This document shows positions 9,661 through 19,909 of a stretch of 64,000 nt of DNA, piece by piece (position 1 is the first letter of the stretch; each line of letters starts with the position of its first letter). This DNA is from Pelobates cultripes (Eukaryota; Chordata; Amphibia; Anura; Pelobatidae). Location: the NCBI GenBank assembly GCA_933207985.1, contig OW240916.1, forward strand, positions 314,131,085 to 314,195,084, given 5' to 3'. The notes below the pieces were generated by a model. That model was not told the origin of the DNA. It worked only from the letters and a program-made list of their open reading frames with translations, and did no database searches. The translations under genes were made by a program, and so were the position numbers.

Positions 9661-11221
9661 ACCTAGACACTATTTTGTGAAGATACAGTGCTGTAAAAGG
9701 GATGTGACAGGTTTAGGTTTTTAAGTGTGAATTTTCATAGATGGTTTTGATGGCTCCGTGTTCCATTCTGGAGCACTTCAGCAAGCGACATATTCCAACT
9801 ACACCATAAATCCATACCATTTCTTAAAGAAGACATCCCAGGGTATTGTAAAAGTCATATTTTGAACCTTAGCGAGCGGTCATTTTTCCACTAGCTTGTA
9901 CCAAGTGTAGTGGTAAAAAGCATTTTTGTCCACCTTTTTGACACACAAGGTGAATTTGCACTGTATATTTTGCAAACCTTATGTGTGCTATGACTGTATA
10001 ATACTTCATATGTTGCTCAGCTATGTCGTCTGAGTACAACAATACGTACCTTTGCCAGGTTTTTTTATAACTTTGAAGTTTTAAGCAGTGTCCATGTTTA
10101 ATTTTGGAGTAGTTTAGCTGGTTGGTTATTCAAAATTCACTACAAACACATACTTCTTAAAGAATACACCCCAGGGTAATTCAAAAGGCATATTTTGAAC
10201 CTTAGCGTGGGATCAATTTTTTTCGTTAGTTTGCTCCAGGTGTAGGGGTAATGAGCATTTTTTAAAACTTGTTTTGAAACTTTTTTGTTTACTTATTAAT
10301 TTTTTTTTAGCTTTTTTAAACTTTCTTTAAACTTTTTAAAACTTTTTATAATCTTGTTTACCGTTAACCCCTAACTAGCAGTAAGCAGCTCGAACAGTAA
10401 ATGCCCCAATTTCCCATAGCTCCCACCCAACCCAGCTAGCAAAATACATAATTTTAAAATATTTGAATTAATTAATGAAATAAATGGAATCCTTGAGGGT
10501 TAAAAAAATAATAATAAAAGTTACCCCTCGGGGCTTTAAAAAAAATAATCAGAACAAAATACAGACAACTGTCAGGGAAGGGGTTAATTTTTACTAGGAC
10601 TGGGTAAAGGGGAGGGGTGGGATTTTTTTAAGTTTTCTTTTTAATGTTTTAAAAAACTTTTTTAAATGTAAATCCCTAGCTAGCCGAACACCAAATTCCC
10701 AAATTCCCCACTAACTTCCACCCATCCCATCCCAGCTAGCTAAATATATAATTTTAAAATATTTAAATTAATACAATTATTTTTAACCCCTGAGGTTTAA
10801 ATAAAAATAGTTAACCCTCATAGTAAAATACCCTGATCTGTAGTCAGTGATCAAATGCCAGTGAAGGGGGTAATTTTATTAAAACAGGGGAAAGGGGGTG
10901 GGATTTAACTTTAACTTTTTTTTTTTTGCAGGGAGAAGATCAGCACTGATCCGTCTCCCTGCGCTTCACACTGAACGCGGAAGCGCAGGGAGGCGGGCCA
11001 GGAGTCCCTGCAGCACATGTCCTCGCTCTGACAGCCTGTCACAGCGATCAAAGCTGCTGGGACAGTGTGATCGGGTGCTCCCGGTCTGCCTCGAATAAAG
11101 AGGCACACCGGATGAGCGTTAACCCCCGCGATTGTGACGATCTGGGGTTAATTTTGGCGCATGACGGACCGGGTCCGTCCTCCGTCGTTAAATGCTTCCC
11201 TAGCATGACAGACCGGGTTAA

Positions 11222-11822
11222 GACAATCTATCACAAAGCATTGGTTTGCTTTAAAGGAAGACTCCAATCCCCTACGGCACTTCAATGAGCAAACGTTGTG
11301 TCCACTCTTTCATACTTTATAAAAATGCTGACCTCAAGAACATAAACACTTTTATAATGGTGCTGGTTTAAACCCTCTTATGTGTTGGTCAGTCAGCTGA
11401 TTGGCTGCCTTTCCTGATAGATTGTCATGGCACAACGCAGATGGCAGGGTTCCTAAAAGAAAAGTATTTACTTTGAGTTCCTTACATTTAGTTATTTTTC
11501 CCACTTTTGTTTAGTTATACTCATCTTTGAGGCTGATTTAATTATGTTTCAGTACTTTTTGTTTGCAAAATGTCCAATGACATCCTCCAGCAAAGTAGCA
11601 GAACTACTGATGTTGGCATTCAGATGAGGAAGCATGTCATCATTTTATTTATGATTCTGATGTTTATACTAAAATCTTTCTGCCAGCAGATTTTATCTAA
11701 TTTCTAAAATTATGGTTGTGTTTTTTTTATTTTTTTTATCATAATTATATTAGCCGTATGGTAGTGCTATAAAGAATGATTGTTCTGTTTGTTTTTTTTC
11801 CCTCCCCAACCAACTCCCCCAG
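11222..11822. other. Intron remainder before exon d
   Basis: AT-rich sequence with a possible fragment of a T2-type MITE at 11250-11290 (TTTAAAGGAAGACTCC). From 11480 on it is mostly T-rich, ending in the polypyrimidine tract of exon d. No gene seen. Confidence 0.5.
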
Positions 11823-12000
11823 AGCTTGGATGATTTTAGATCAGTACAGAAAGAAGTCGATGCTCTACCGTACTAAAGTGCTCTTAGTCCCCCTGGGTGA
11901 TGATTTTCGCTACAGTGAAAGCTCAGAGTGGGACCAACAATACCAGAATTATCAAAAACTCTTTGATTACATGAATTCTCATCCAGAGCTTCATGTTAAG
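11823..12000 (+). CDS. MAN2A1-like: MAN2A exon d: PLGDDFRY acid/base motif
   Basis: A C-rich polypyrimidine tract (ccaactcccccag) precedes the exon; the donor is AAG|gtatgt. The exon contains [22 protein letters not shown] and [25 protein letters not shown] carries the general acid/base Asp (Asp341 in the fly enzyme). The phase runs from AG|A at the start to a whole codon at the end. The translation starts in the intron in the longer open frame; only the part after the AG is exon. Confidence 0.94.
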
Positions 12001-12338
12001 GTATGTTAACTGGCTCCTTGCAGAATGGCTTATAGCATTCTAATAATGGCAGGTAAATTGGTGACCATAGTTGGTCTTTAATATACAAATTGAGCAGATC
12101 TATTTTAAGTCAAAATCTCTGTTAAACAGACACTCCAGCTCTCAAATATGTATGATTAAGTCTCTTCCTGATATTCTTGCATGATACGTATTTTTTAGTT
12201 TGTGTTTGTTTTCTCCCCCCTCCCCTCTCCCCAAACCATCATTTACTGTAGCTCCATAATTGGAATTCAAAATAAAGAACATCTGGTGTTGCTGACAAAT
12301 GTAGAGTGTTTTCTTTTTGTTTCTCTCCTACTTTCCCC

Positions 12339-12466
12339 AGATGTTGTAGAACTACAACTCCCATCATGCTTTGCATGTATTTATATTGCCTTTAGAATGA
12401 CAAAGCATCATGGAAGCTGTAGTTTTAAAACATCTGGCGATCTACATTTTGGACATCCCTGTTCTA
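12339..12466. mobile_element. Short palindromic hAT-type MITE
   Basis: Near-perfect fold-back: CCAGATGTTGTAGAACTACA with CCCATCATGCTTTG on one arm and the complement (CAAAGCATCATGG, CTGTAGTTTTAAAACATCTGG) on the other. It shares arms with the elements at 17311 and 17855 (ACTACA...CCCATGATGCTTTGCC). The family resembles hAT MITEs starting CAGG.ATAGGCAACC. Confidence 0.7.
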
Positions 12467-13237
12467 GAGGATGCTAAATTCAAAGTGGCGAACAATGTTT
12501 TTTGTTGTTGTTTTTTTGGGGTTTGGGGTCGTGGGGGCGGTTTGCAAAAATGTATAAATGTTTAGTGCTGATTGAGAAATGTTTCGTTTCCACGCATTAG
12601 AAGACATTGACACAGGTATGAGCCCTGTGTGGCTCTTAATTTAATGAAAGTGGATTTTGAGCTTCCGGCACTGATGACTTTCTGGGTTGAGTTTTTGTTT
12701 TTCATTTGTATGCATGAGAAACAGGATTAGTAGGGAGAACTTGCCATTTACTAATTAATAGACCTCAGATATTTGCTGTCAAATATAAACATTCTCATTT
12801 CAGGTTTGTGTGTGTGGTTTTTCTCTACAATGAATTTAAAGGTCAACTGTAATTTCTTTAATAATAATATATTACATGTAATGAAACATATTTTTTTAAA
12901 TAATGAAAATGTATTTTTTTGAGAAGATTTTACTTTTTACCTGGCTGAGCAGCTATTTTTGGTCAACCTAAATTATTTGTTGCTGTATTCACACTGAACA
13001 GTCACAGCAATAAGCAACCAGGTAAAACGTGAGATTTTGTTAGCCAATTTACATTTAAGAAAAAATATATTCAGTTACATTAAATGTGATATTACATTAA
13101 AAAACAAAAAAACACGAGAAGTAAAAATTTGAAGTCTGTTTAAATATTACCAATATTGACGTTAATTACTGTAAGTATATAATATGGTTAAGTATGGTTG
13201 CACATTTGTGATTTAAAGCTTTCTCCTTCTGTTACAG
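12467..13237. other. Intron, no feature recognised
   Basis: AT-rich sequence without open coding segments or clear repeats, ending in the acceptor of exon e. Confidence 0.5.
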
Positions 13238-13434
13238 GCCCAGTTTGGTACTGTATCTGATTTTTTTGAAGCTCTACGAAAAGCCAGCAATATTGAGAAC
13301 AATCCTTCATTTTTTCCAGCTTTGAGTGGTGATTTCTTTACCTATGCAGACAGAGACGATCACTATTGGAGCGGCTATTTCACTTCACGGCCTTTCTATA
13401 AACGACTTGATAGAGTTCTGGAATCCCATCTAAG
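13238..13434 (+). CDS. MAN2A1-like: MAN2A exon e: start of alpha-mannosidase middle domain, GC donor
   Basis: The acceptor is ctgttacag. The exon encodes [13 protein letters not shown], then [20 protein letters not shown] and the [17 protein letters not shown] block. It ends CTA AG|gcaaga, and the protein match (ESHLR then AEILY in the next exon) requires the splice exactly there. The donor therefore uses GC instead of GT, in the AG|GCAAG context typical of GC-AG introns. Joining at this point keeps the frame (197 nt, phase 2). Confidence 0.92.
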
Positions 13435-13690
13435 GCAAGATTTGTGCTCTTTCCTTCACAATAAATGCCCTTGTTTTAATAAGAAGTACATGTACAGTGC
13501 TTTGAGTGTCACAGTTGCTTTATGTCATTAAAAGGAAAATCAAGTGGTTTTTTTTTTTTTTTTTCATTTTAAGGCATATGTGGTACATATTACCTATTTT
13601 TCTATATATTTTTTTTTTTAATTTATCTTCCACCTACACCTTCTTTTTATCCCCTACCCACTAACGGATCTTGGGCCACATCCTCCTTTA

Positions 13691-14225
13691 TTAAAGAAAT
13701 ACTATAGGGTCAGGAACACAAACATGTATTCCTGACCCTATAATGCTAAACTCACCATTTAGGTGGCTTGCCCCCCTTAAGCCTCCTATAAAAGTTTAAA
13801 ACTCACCTTATTTCCAGCTCCGTGTTTGTGCTGGCTCCGCCCCCTTTGTGGCATCATGGAAATGGATCTCTCATAGTGAAAGCACTGGATTGACTAAAAT
13901 GGGTGCGGGGCCAAATGCCATTTTGGCCAATCAGGACCTCCTCATAGAGATGGATCAATACATCTCTATGAGGAAAATTCAGCGTCTCCATGCAGAGCGT
14001 GGGGACGCTGAACGGCAGAGCTACTTACTGTGCAGCCCTGAGTCAGGAAGCACGTCCAGTGGCCATCTGAGGAGTGGTCACTTGGAGGTGTCCCTAGGGG
14101 CAATGTAAACACTGCCTTTTCTCTGAAAGGGCAGTGTTTACATGAAAATGCCTGAAGGGGAGCTATTCTACTCACCAGAACTGCATTAAGCTGTAGTTGT
14201 TCTGGTGACTATAGTGTCCCTTTAA
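13691..14225. mobile_element. T2/Kolobok-like MITE
   Basis: A 535-bp element with TTAA at both ends (TTAAAGAAATACTATAGGGT on the left, CTATAGTGTCCCTTTAA on the right). A secondary fold-back lies near the left end (GTCAGGAACACAAACATGTA with TTCCTGACCC), and CATCTCTATGAGG repeats surround 13940-13975. No coding content. Confidence 0.75.
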
Positions 14226-16702
14226 GAGCAAAATGAAAGCAGACAAGCAACAAACAATAGTGTCCATAGCTAGATTTTATTCTACAAAAAAGTGTTAATT
14301 TCCTACTGCAGCTTGGCATGAGTGGTAAAGTGCAGCTTTGTAACTCTGCATCACTGATATTGTACTCACTGTACTCAAGGCTACACTATCCAATGTGAAC
14401 AAGTCTTGAAATGTATATCTAAATCTTTAGAAATAAATATTGAATTTCAGGCTCCCGGTTTTTATGTCAGACAGTTGAGAAATTTAGAATCCCAGCATGG
14501 AATAGCATTCCCAGCATGGAATAGCATTCTGTGCATATCTGGCAAAGATTCCTTGTAGACAGGCATGGGATTAATATTGAAAAAAACTAAATACACTTGG
14601 AGAGTCACATTTAAGAAAGAGTGTAATTGCAGAATGCCTATTATCACCTGGCTGGTAAGGAGGAGGAAGAAAACCGTACCCTTGAGTTCTCCTTCCTTTA
14701 TTTTGCCATTTATCAACTGCTGGGTGACGAGACTGCCAGGGGCCTTTTTGCTATTGTAAACAAGGGTTTCTGAATATCCTGTTGGAGTTCCCATGCATGT
14801 TCTTAAACGTGTGCAAAAGGAAACGCCCTGGTCATATATTGGCACTGCCTCATCTCCTCCCTTTAATCACGAGGTGAACTAGCAAAGAAAGTAAGTACGT
14901 ACAATTAAGCAGTGTACTGGTTTTTCCTGTCTAGGCATACAAATCCATTTTGCCCCACCTGCATTCCCCAAGTTCTGGAGAAATTAGTGATGAAGCAACT
15001 AAATGAAAAGACTCAAAATTCCCCATATTAAATAAACAAGCTGGCTTCTTTGACAAATAGAATGATGCCATGACATGGGTAGCACTTTTCATCTCAAGCT
15101 AGTTATCAAATGTTGACGTTAAACAGTCCGAGCAGTGGAGGTTAATAACCCTCTGAATATCCATATACAATAGCCTGCTATGGCTCTTATTTTATACCAG
15201 ATTGTTTGTTTGAACCGTGACCCCAAGGATTTCAGCCTCTTTCTCTGGATATTCCGTGTATTCAGCTCTTTAAAAGGTTACCCTGTGTGTACACCCATAC
15301 CGGGGTCCAACCGAACTCTCTCTTTGAGAAGACATAATTTTTCATAGTATTTAAAGCAATTCTCTAGTTTGCAGTGAGTTTTTTTTTTTTTTATATTACC
15401 TGGAAATAGTAACAAAAAATAATCATGTATTTGATTCCCAGATGTGTCAAACAGATGATAATGCGAAGAGATAAAATGCTAAGAATAAATGTACCAGTCA
15501 TTTCTATAAGCTCCCTTAACTTTTGTAGCTCTGCTACAGTAAGGTAATTCTTTGTGCAACTTCCATCAAGCATCACTGCCGAGTGCTGAGTCAATACAAT
15601 TGACCTGGCATTAGATATCAGATTGACCAGGTGTCTTTTGGGTAGGCAATATAACCTGTTCTCTATTTTGTTCTCCCTAAATTGCTAGAAAATGGATAAT
15701 TTGAAGTCTATTCTTTCTCATCCTTCTCTGCATTTCCCATAGTTCTCATGTGTTTGTTTTTTTTTTGTTTTTTTTAATTCTGTTTACTTAAAACAATGTT
15801 TTATCTTGTTTTTGTAACTCACGGTTTACAACGTATTTACACAACTAAAATTGTAATGCTAGCAAAAACAAATATTTTAAATTGTTATTACAGCTATAGT
15901 TTGATTACAGGCAAAAAAGATTTATCAGTTGCATAGGTTTTTTTTTTTTTAAAACGCAAGAGAAAAATGGGAGACTTCAATGATGCCAGTATTTTGGTTT
16001 TGGTGCAAGGTTTATGTTCTTTCTGAAATGGTATGTTTACCTTTAATTGGTGCCCTACGGAAGGGAAAGCTACTAGGTTTGTGTCGTTTCCAGTGTTCTT
16101 GTAAACTCTGATATCTTGGGAGTTCGGATACGGCACAGGTTGTACATGAACATTCCAGAGTTGTGGTTATGGATGAGGAAACAAGATGAGAGATGTGATA
16201 TTGTTTCATAAACTCTGTATTTGATCACCCATTTTAACTTATGCCTTTTGGATTTATTCTCTAATATAAATATTCAAAACAAAAAATACCAAATCCATTC
16301 ATGGAATTTTGCAAGCAAAATAAAAAATAACTGCTTTGTTTCTTTGTAATTTGACTGAAATAACACCTTATTGAAAACTCATAAAAAAAAAATTTATTCC
16401 CAATTTGTCTGTATGAATAATGCACTGCAAGAACAAAGCTCATAAATGCCTCTTTAAGCAGCCTTAATATGTCTTGTCACAACTGTCATAGCCTCGGCTA
16501 ATTCTCAAGGACATTACATTAGCATTCAAAAAGCGAAACACTGTGGGGAGGTTTTAGTAAAGAATATTACCTTCAAGTGCTCTTCATTTTATTTAACTGT
16601 GAAGTTTCAGTTGCAATCTAAACAGTGTCGGTGTTTGAAAATATACATACATTCATACATTGGGTGAAAAGTGCAAGGTATAAATAAGTCTGTATTTGTT
16701 TA
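14226..16702. other. Intron, no gene recognised
   Basis: About 2.5 kb of single-copy-looking intronic DNA. A 20-bp direct duplication occurs near 14492-14530 (CCCAGCATGGAATAGCATTC twice). Poly-T runs lie at about 15380 and 15755. Nothing with conserved coding character. Confidence 0.5.
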
Positions 16703-17144
16703 TTAAAGATACACTATAGTCACCAGAACAACTACAGCTTAATGTCGTTATTCTGGTGAGGATAATAGCTCCCTTCAGGCATTTTCATGTAAACACAGTT
16801 TTTGTAACAGTGTTTACATTGCTCCTAGGGACACTTCCAAGTGGCCACTCCTCAGATGGACACTGGAGGGGCTTCCTGGCTCAGGGCTGCACAGTAGGCA
16901 GCCCTGCCGTTCAGCGTCCCCATGCTCAGTATGGGGTTGCTAAATTTTCCTCGCAGAGATGCATTGATTCAATGCATCTCTATGAGGAGGTGCTGATGGC
17001 CAAACTGTGTTTGGCCCTGTTCCTTGCTGGTTTTAGCCAATCCAATGCTTTCCCCCATGGGAAAGCATTGGATTGGCAAAAAATCTGCAATTTTGATAAT
17101 GTCACCAAGGGGATGGGGCCAGTGCCGGGAGGGGGGGGGGTTAA
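16703..17144. mobile_element. T2/Kolobok-like MITE, diverged
   Basis: Starts TTAAAGATACACTATAGTCA and carries GAACAACTACAGCTTAATG, shared with the right part of the 13691 element (inverted). The body includes CTCCTAGGGACACTTCCAAG and CATCTCTATGAGGAGG, both also at 13940-14100. The right end is degraded; a TTAA follows a G-run at 17141. Confidence 0.65.
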
Positions 17145-17310
17145 AATATGCATATATATAGATATAACTATTTTTTTTAAACCTGCAAATTCAGTGTATT
17201 GCTTGTTTCTTGCTTATAGAAGGTTTGGACATATTTTTGACCACGCAGACACCATACATTTTAATTTTGTCCATCGAATACTGCTTCTTGCTGACCCCCA
17301 AGGAAAGGGG

Positions 17311-17446
17311 TAAGCAACCTTCAGCACTCCACATGTTGTGGACTACATCCCCCATAATGCTCTTACACCTATAATACTGGCAAAGCATCATGGGAGGTGT
17401 AGTCCAAAACATCTCAAGTGCCGAAGGTTGCCTGTGCCTGCCCTAG
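17311..17446. mobile_element. Palindromic hAT-type MITE
   Basis: Ends GCAACCTTCAGCACTCC and, on the other side, its imperfect complement GAGTGCCGAAGGTTGCC (AAGTGCCGAAGGTTGCC here). The arms contain GGACTACATCCCCCAT and ATGGGAGGTGTAGTCC. It is a second copy of the element at 17855, only about 410 bp away. Confidence 0.75.
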
Positions 17447-17854
17447 GGCCTGCGTACTAGATGCTGCTTAACTAGTGTTTGTACTCATTTTATACAGTGA
17501 ATCACCCAAAGCTCAAAGTCAAAGCAACGCTCAAAATTTAAAACACACATTGTGAAATAGCAAACCATTTCTGCCAATACTTATAAATTAATTCAAAATA
17601 TTCGTACAGCTTTTCCTTGCTGGACTAAATGGATATTTAATTGTAAGGGACATTCTAAGCACTATAGCCAACTGTAAACTGTCAAACAATTTACAAACAA
17701 TTTGACACTTGCCTTTGTCTATGGGGCACCCGTGCTGCTTCTGGTCTGAGGTGATGTGGAAAAGCGGAATTTCAAACCTCTGTATTATTGTACCATCTCA
17801 AACCAGCCACAGAATCATGTCCCTACATGATCACAGCATGGCTATAGCCTAAAC

Positions 17855-17990
17855 CAGGCATAGGCAACCTTCGGCACTCCAGATGTTTTGGACTACACCT
17901 CCCATGATGCTTTGCCAGCACTATGGGTGTCGGAGCATTATGGGGGATGTAGTCCAAAACATTTGGAGTGCCGAAGGTTGCCTATCTCTG
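17855..17990. mobile_element. Palindromic hAT-type MITE
   Basis: Starts CAGGCATAGGCAACC and ends GGTTGCCTATCTCTG, whose complement is CAGAGATAGGCAACC. Almost the whole 136 bp folds back on itself (GATGTTTTGGACTACA and TGTAGTCCAAAACAT). CCTAAAC flanks both sides and is a probable remnant of the 8-bp duplication. Confidence 0.8.
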
Positions 17991-18233
17991 GGCCCTAAAC
18001 CATCCCTTGGGTTTTTAAGCTGTGTGTAATATTTACACATAAATGGCTTCTAATTTCGAACACTGTCATATATGCCTATGTGGTTTTGTTTTTTTTCATT
18101 GACAATCTAGGATTTACATTGTGAGTGCGCAAAATATTTTTATATCCTGTTTTTTTTTAATTTCATAAAATGACTACTAATTTGTAGAATTGAAGTAAAT
18201 AGTGGTTAATTAGTTATCCTGCTTTAATTACAG

Positions 18234-18419
18234 ATCTGCTGAGATCCTTTACTCTTTAGCACTTGCACAGACCCAGAAATCAAGCAAACTGAAGAACTTT
18301 CCTTCTGTGGAGCATTATAAATTACTGACAGAGGCAAGACGGAATCTGGGACTATTCCAGCACCATGATGCAATCACTGGTACGGCAAAGGACTGGGTGG
18401 CTGTTGACTACGGCACGAG
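18234..18419 (+). CDS. MAN2A1-like: MAN2A exon f: HHDAITGT zinc-site motif
   Basis: The acceptor is ttaattacag and the donor is AG|gtatgg. The exon reads [14 protein letters not shown] and then [20 protein letters not shown] followed by [12 protein letters not shown]. The His pair of QHHDAITGT supplies a zinc ligand (His471 in the fly enzyme). AEILYSLA is nearer to what I recall of MAN2A2 (AEVLYSLA) than of MAN2A1 (AEILYYFA), while AKDWV.VDYGTR is MAN2A1-like. It is the only coding sequence in about 16.7 kb, between the introns starting at 13435 and 18420. Confidence 0.94.
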
Positions 18420-18761
18420 GTATGGTTCAGTCTTTCACACTTTTATTATTTAATATTGTAAGATGTCTACCATGGCACACTCACCAGGGGTGAATTTCTG
18501 CTTGCCAGTGGCTAGTTACGAGTGAAAATGTTTAACATTGAAGCAGTGTGTGTATATTTTATACAGATATCTTTTTTTTTTTTTTTTTTATTATAGCCAA
18601 AAATCGAATATTAAAACCATAAGTAAATGCAATATAAAAACAATAGAATTCTGTAGAATTACCAATATATGAAATGAAACAGAGCACTTATGGCAAATAT
18701 ACAAGGCTGTTAATCATTATCTAACTTAACAGCTACAGGGCAAACTTGATCTTTGACCTGC

Positions 18762-19260
18762 TAAAGGAACACTATATCCTTAGGAATACAAATGTTTATT
18801 CCTAACACTATAGCTTTAATACATGCCTCTCACCCTAGCTGAAGGTCAGTTTAGGTAACCCCACTCGGCAAACGTGTTGTACTCACAATTTAGGTAACTG
18901 TCTCTCACCCTAGCTGAAGGTCAAAACTTAACACCTTAAGAGCCAATTTACCTTGTTTCTCATGTCACGCTGTTCTTTCCAAGACTGTTCCTGATTCCTT
19001 GGCTGAAATAGTGATGGATGTACTCAGCCAATCCGATGCTTTCCCACAGGAAAGCATTATAAGCTAGTGTGCATGCACTCTGTGAGACCATCTGATTAAA
19101 ATTGTGGAATTTTACTCCCGGGAAGTGTTTCTAGTGGCTATCATACTGACAACCACTAATGGCAGGTTAATTCTTTATTGATTATTACTGCGTTCTATGC
19201 CGTCTGCATTTTAATAGAACGCCATAAAGACTTTCAGCCCCAGAACCTGAGGATACTTGC
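18762..19260. mobile_element. T2-like MITE, degraded, with adjoining repeat DNA
   Basis: CTAAAGGAACACTATATCCT opens a T2-type arm with a fold-back (AGGAATACAAATG/TTTATTCCTAACACTATA). TCTCACCCTAGCTGAAGGTCA is repeated at 18827 and 18902. GCCAATCCGATGCTTTCC and GGAAAGCAT follow, as in the other T2 copies. The right end is unclear. Confidence 0.55.
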
Positions 19261-19319
19261 CTACCCCTGGGATCTGTTTTGGGGGAACTGCCCGGATCAT
19301 GTGATTGTGATGTAACCCT

Positions 19320-19905
19320 GTAACTTTCCAAAACCTCATAACACCTGTATATGGGGAACACTGTTGTATTCGGGAGACTTCAATGAACACAAATATGGGC
19401 GCTAACTTTGGCCAGGGCTTGTGACTAAGTGGCTACTAAAAAATACTGGACATATACCCCATTTTGAATATTCTGGGTTGTTTACTTTTTCAAATGGTAT
19501 ACCATAATGGGGTAGTTCTAATTAAGGGCTACCATACCGTCTCCGAGGCAACCTAACCAATCTGGTAAATTTCAATGTATAAAAACTGAAGAGGGAATAT
19601 TTTAAGTATGTAACTATCTAAAACCCCATAAAACATATACATGCAGGGTAGTGTTTTACTTGTGAGACTTCACTGAACACAAATATGTGTATTTTATAGC
19701 AAAAAAAACCCCAAAACATTTCTTACTAAATTGTTTCATATACAAATATTTGAGGTTAAGTAAATGCCCTGTTTTCTCCTGAACAAAATGATATATAATA
19801 AGTGTGGGTGCACTTAATATGAAAGGGTAAATTATGGTTGAACAGTCTTGTAGCACAAATTGCAGGTTTAGTTTTGATCAGAACTTGTACAATGGGCCCC
19901 CGTCC
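19320..19905. repeat. Repeat DNA next to copy B
   Basis: Two diverged direct copies about 290 bp apart share CCTCATAACACCTGTATATG-like and GAGACTTCAATGAACACAAA-like segments (about 19345-19400 and 19625-19690). They are probably part of another TTAA-type repeat abutting the element that starts at 19910. Confidence 0.5.
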
Positions 19906-19909
19906 TTAA

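Larger units (their letters stand above)
5608..11217. mobile_element. Large TTAA-flanked piggyBac-like repeat, copy A (split by Tc1 and hAT)
   Basis: Left end TTAA|CCCCTTAAAGACACC at 5604; right end near ...GACCGGG|TTAA at 11218. Removing the Tc1 element (5964-7524) and the hAT element (8278-9660) leaves about 2.7 kb. The sequence is homologous, in reverse orientation, to 19910-22881. Shared pieces include the end motif with GACGGAC and GGTCCGTC, the block TTAACCCC...GATCG...GGGGTTAA, the poly-T/TTTAAAACTTTT section (10260-10360) and imperfect repeats around GCACACATAAGG. No transposase is recognisable, so this is a non-autonomous element. Assignment to piggyBac rests on TTAA and the CCCC ends only. 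Confidence 0.6.
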
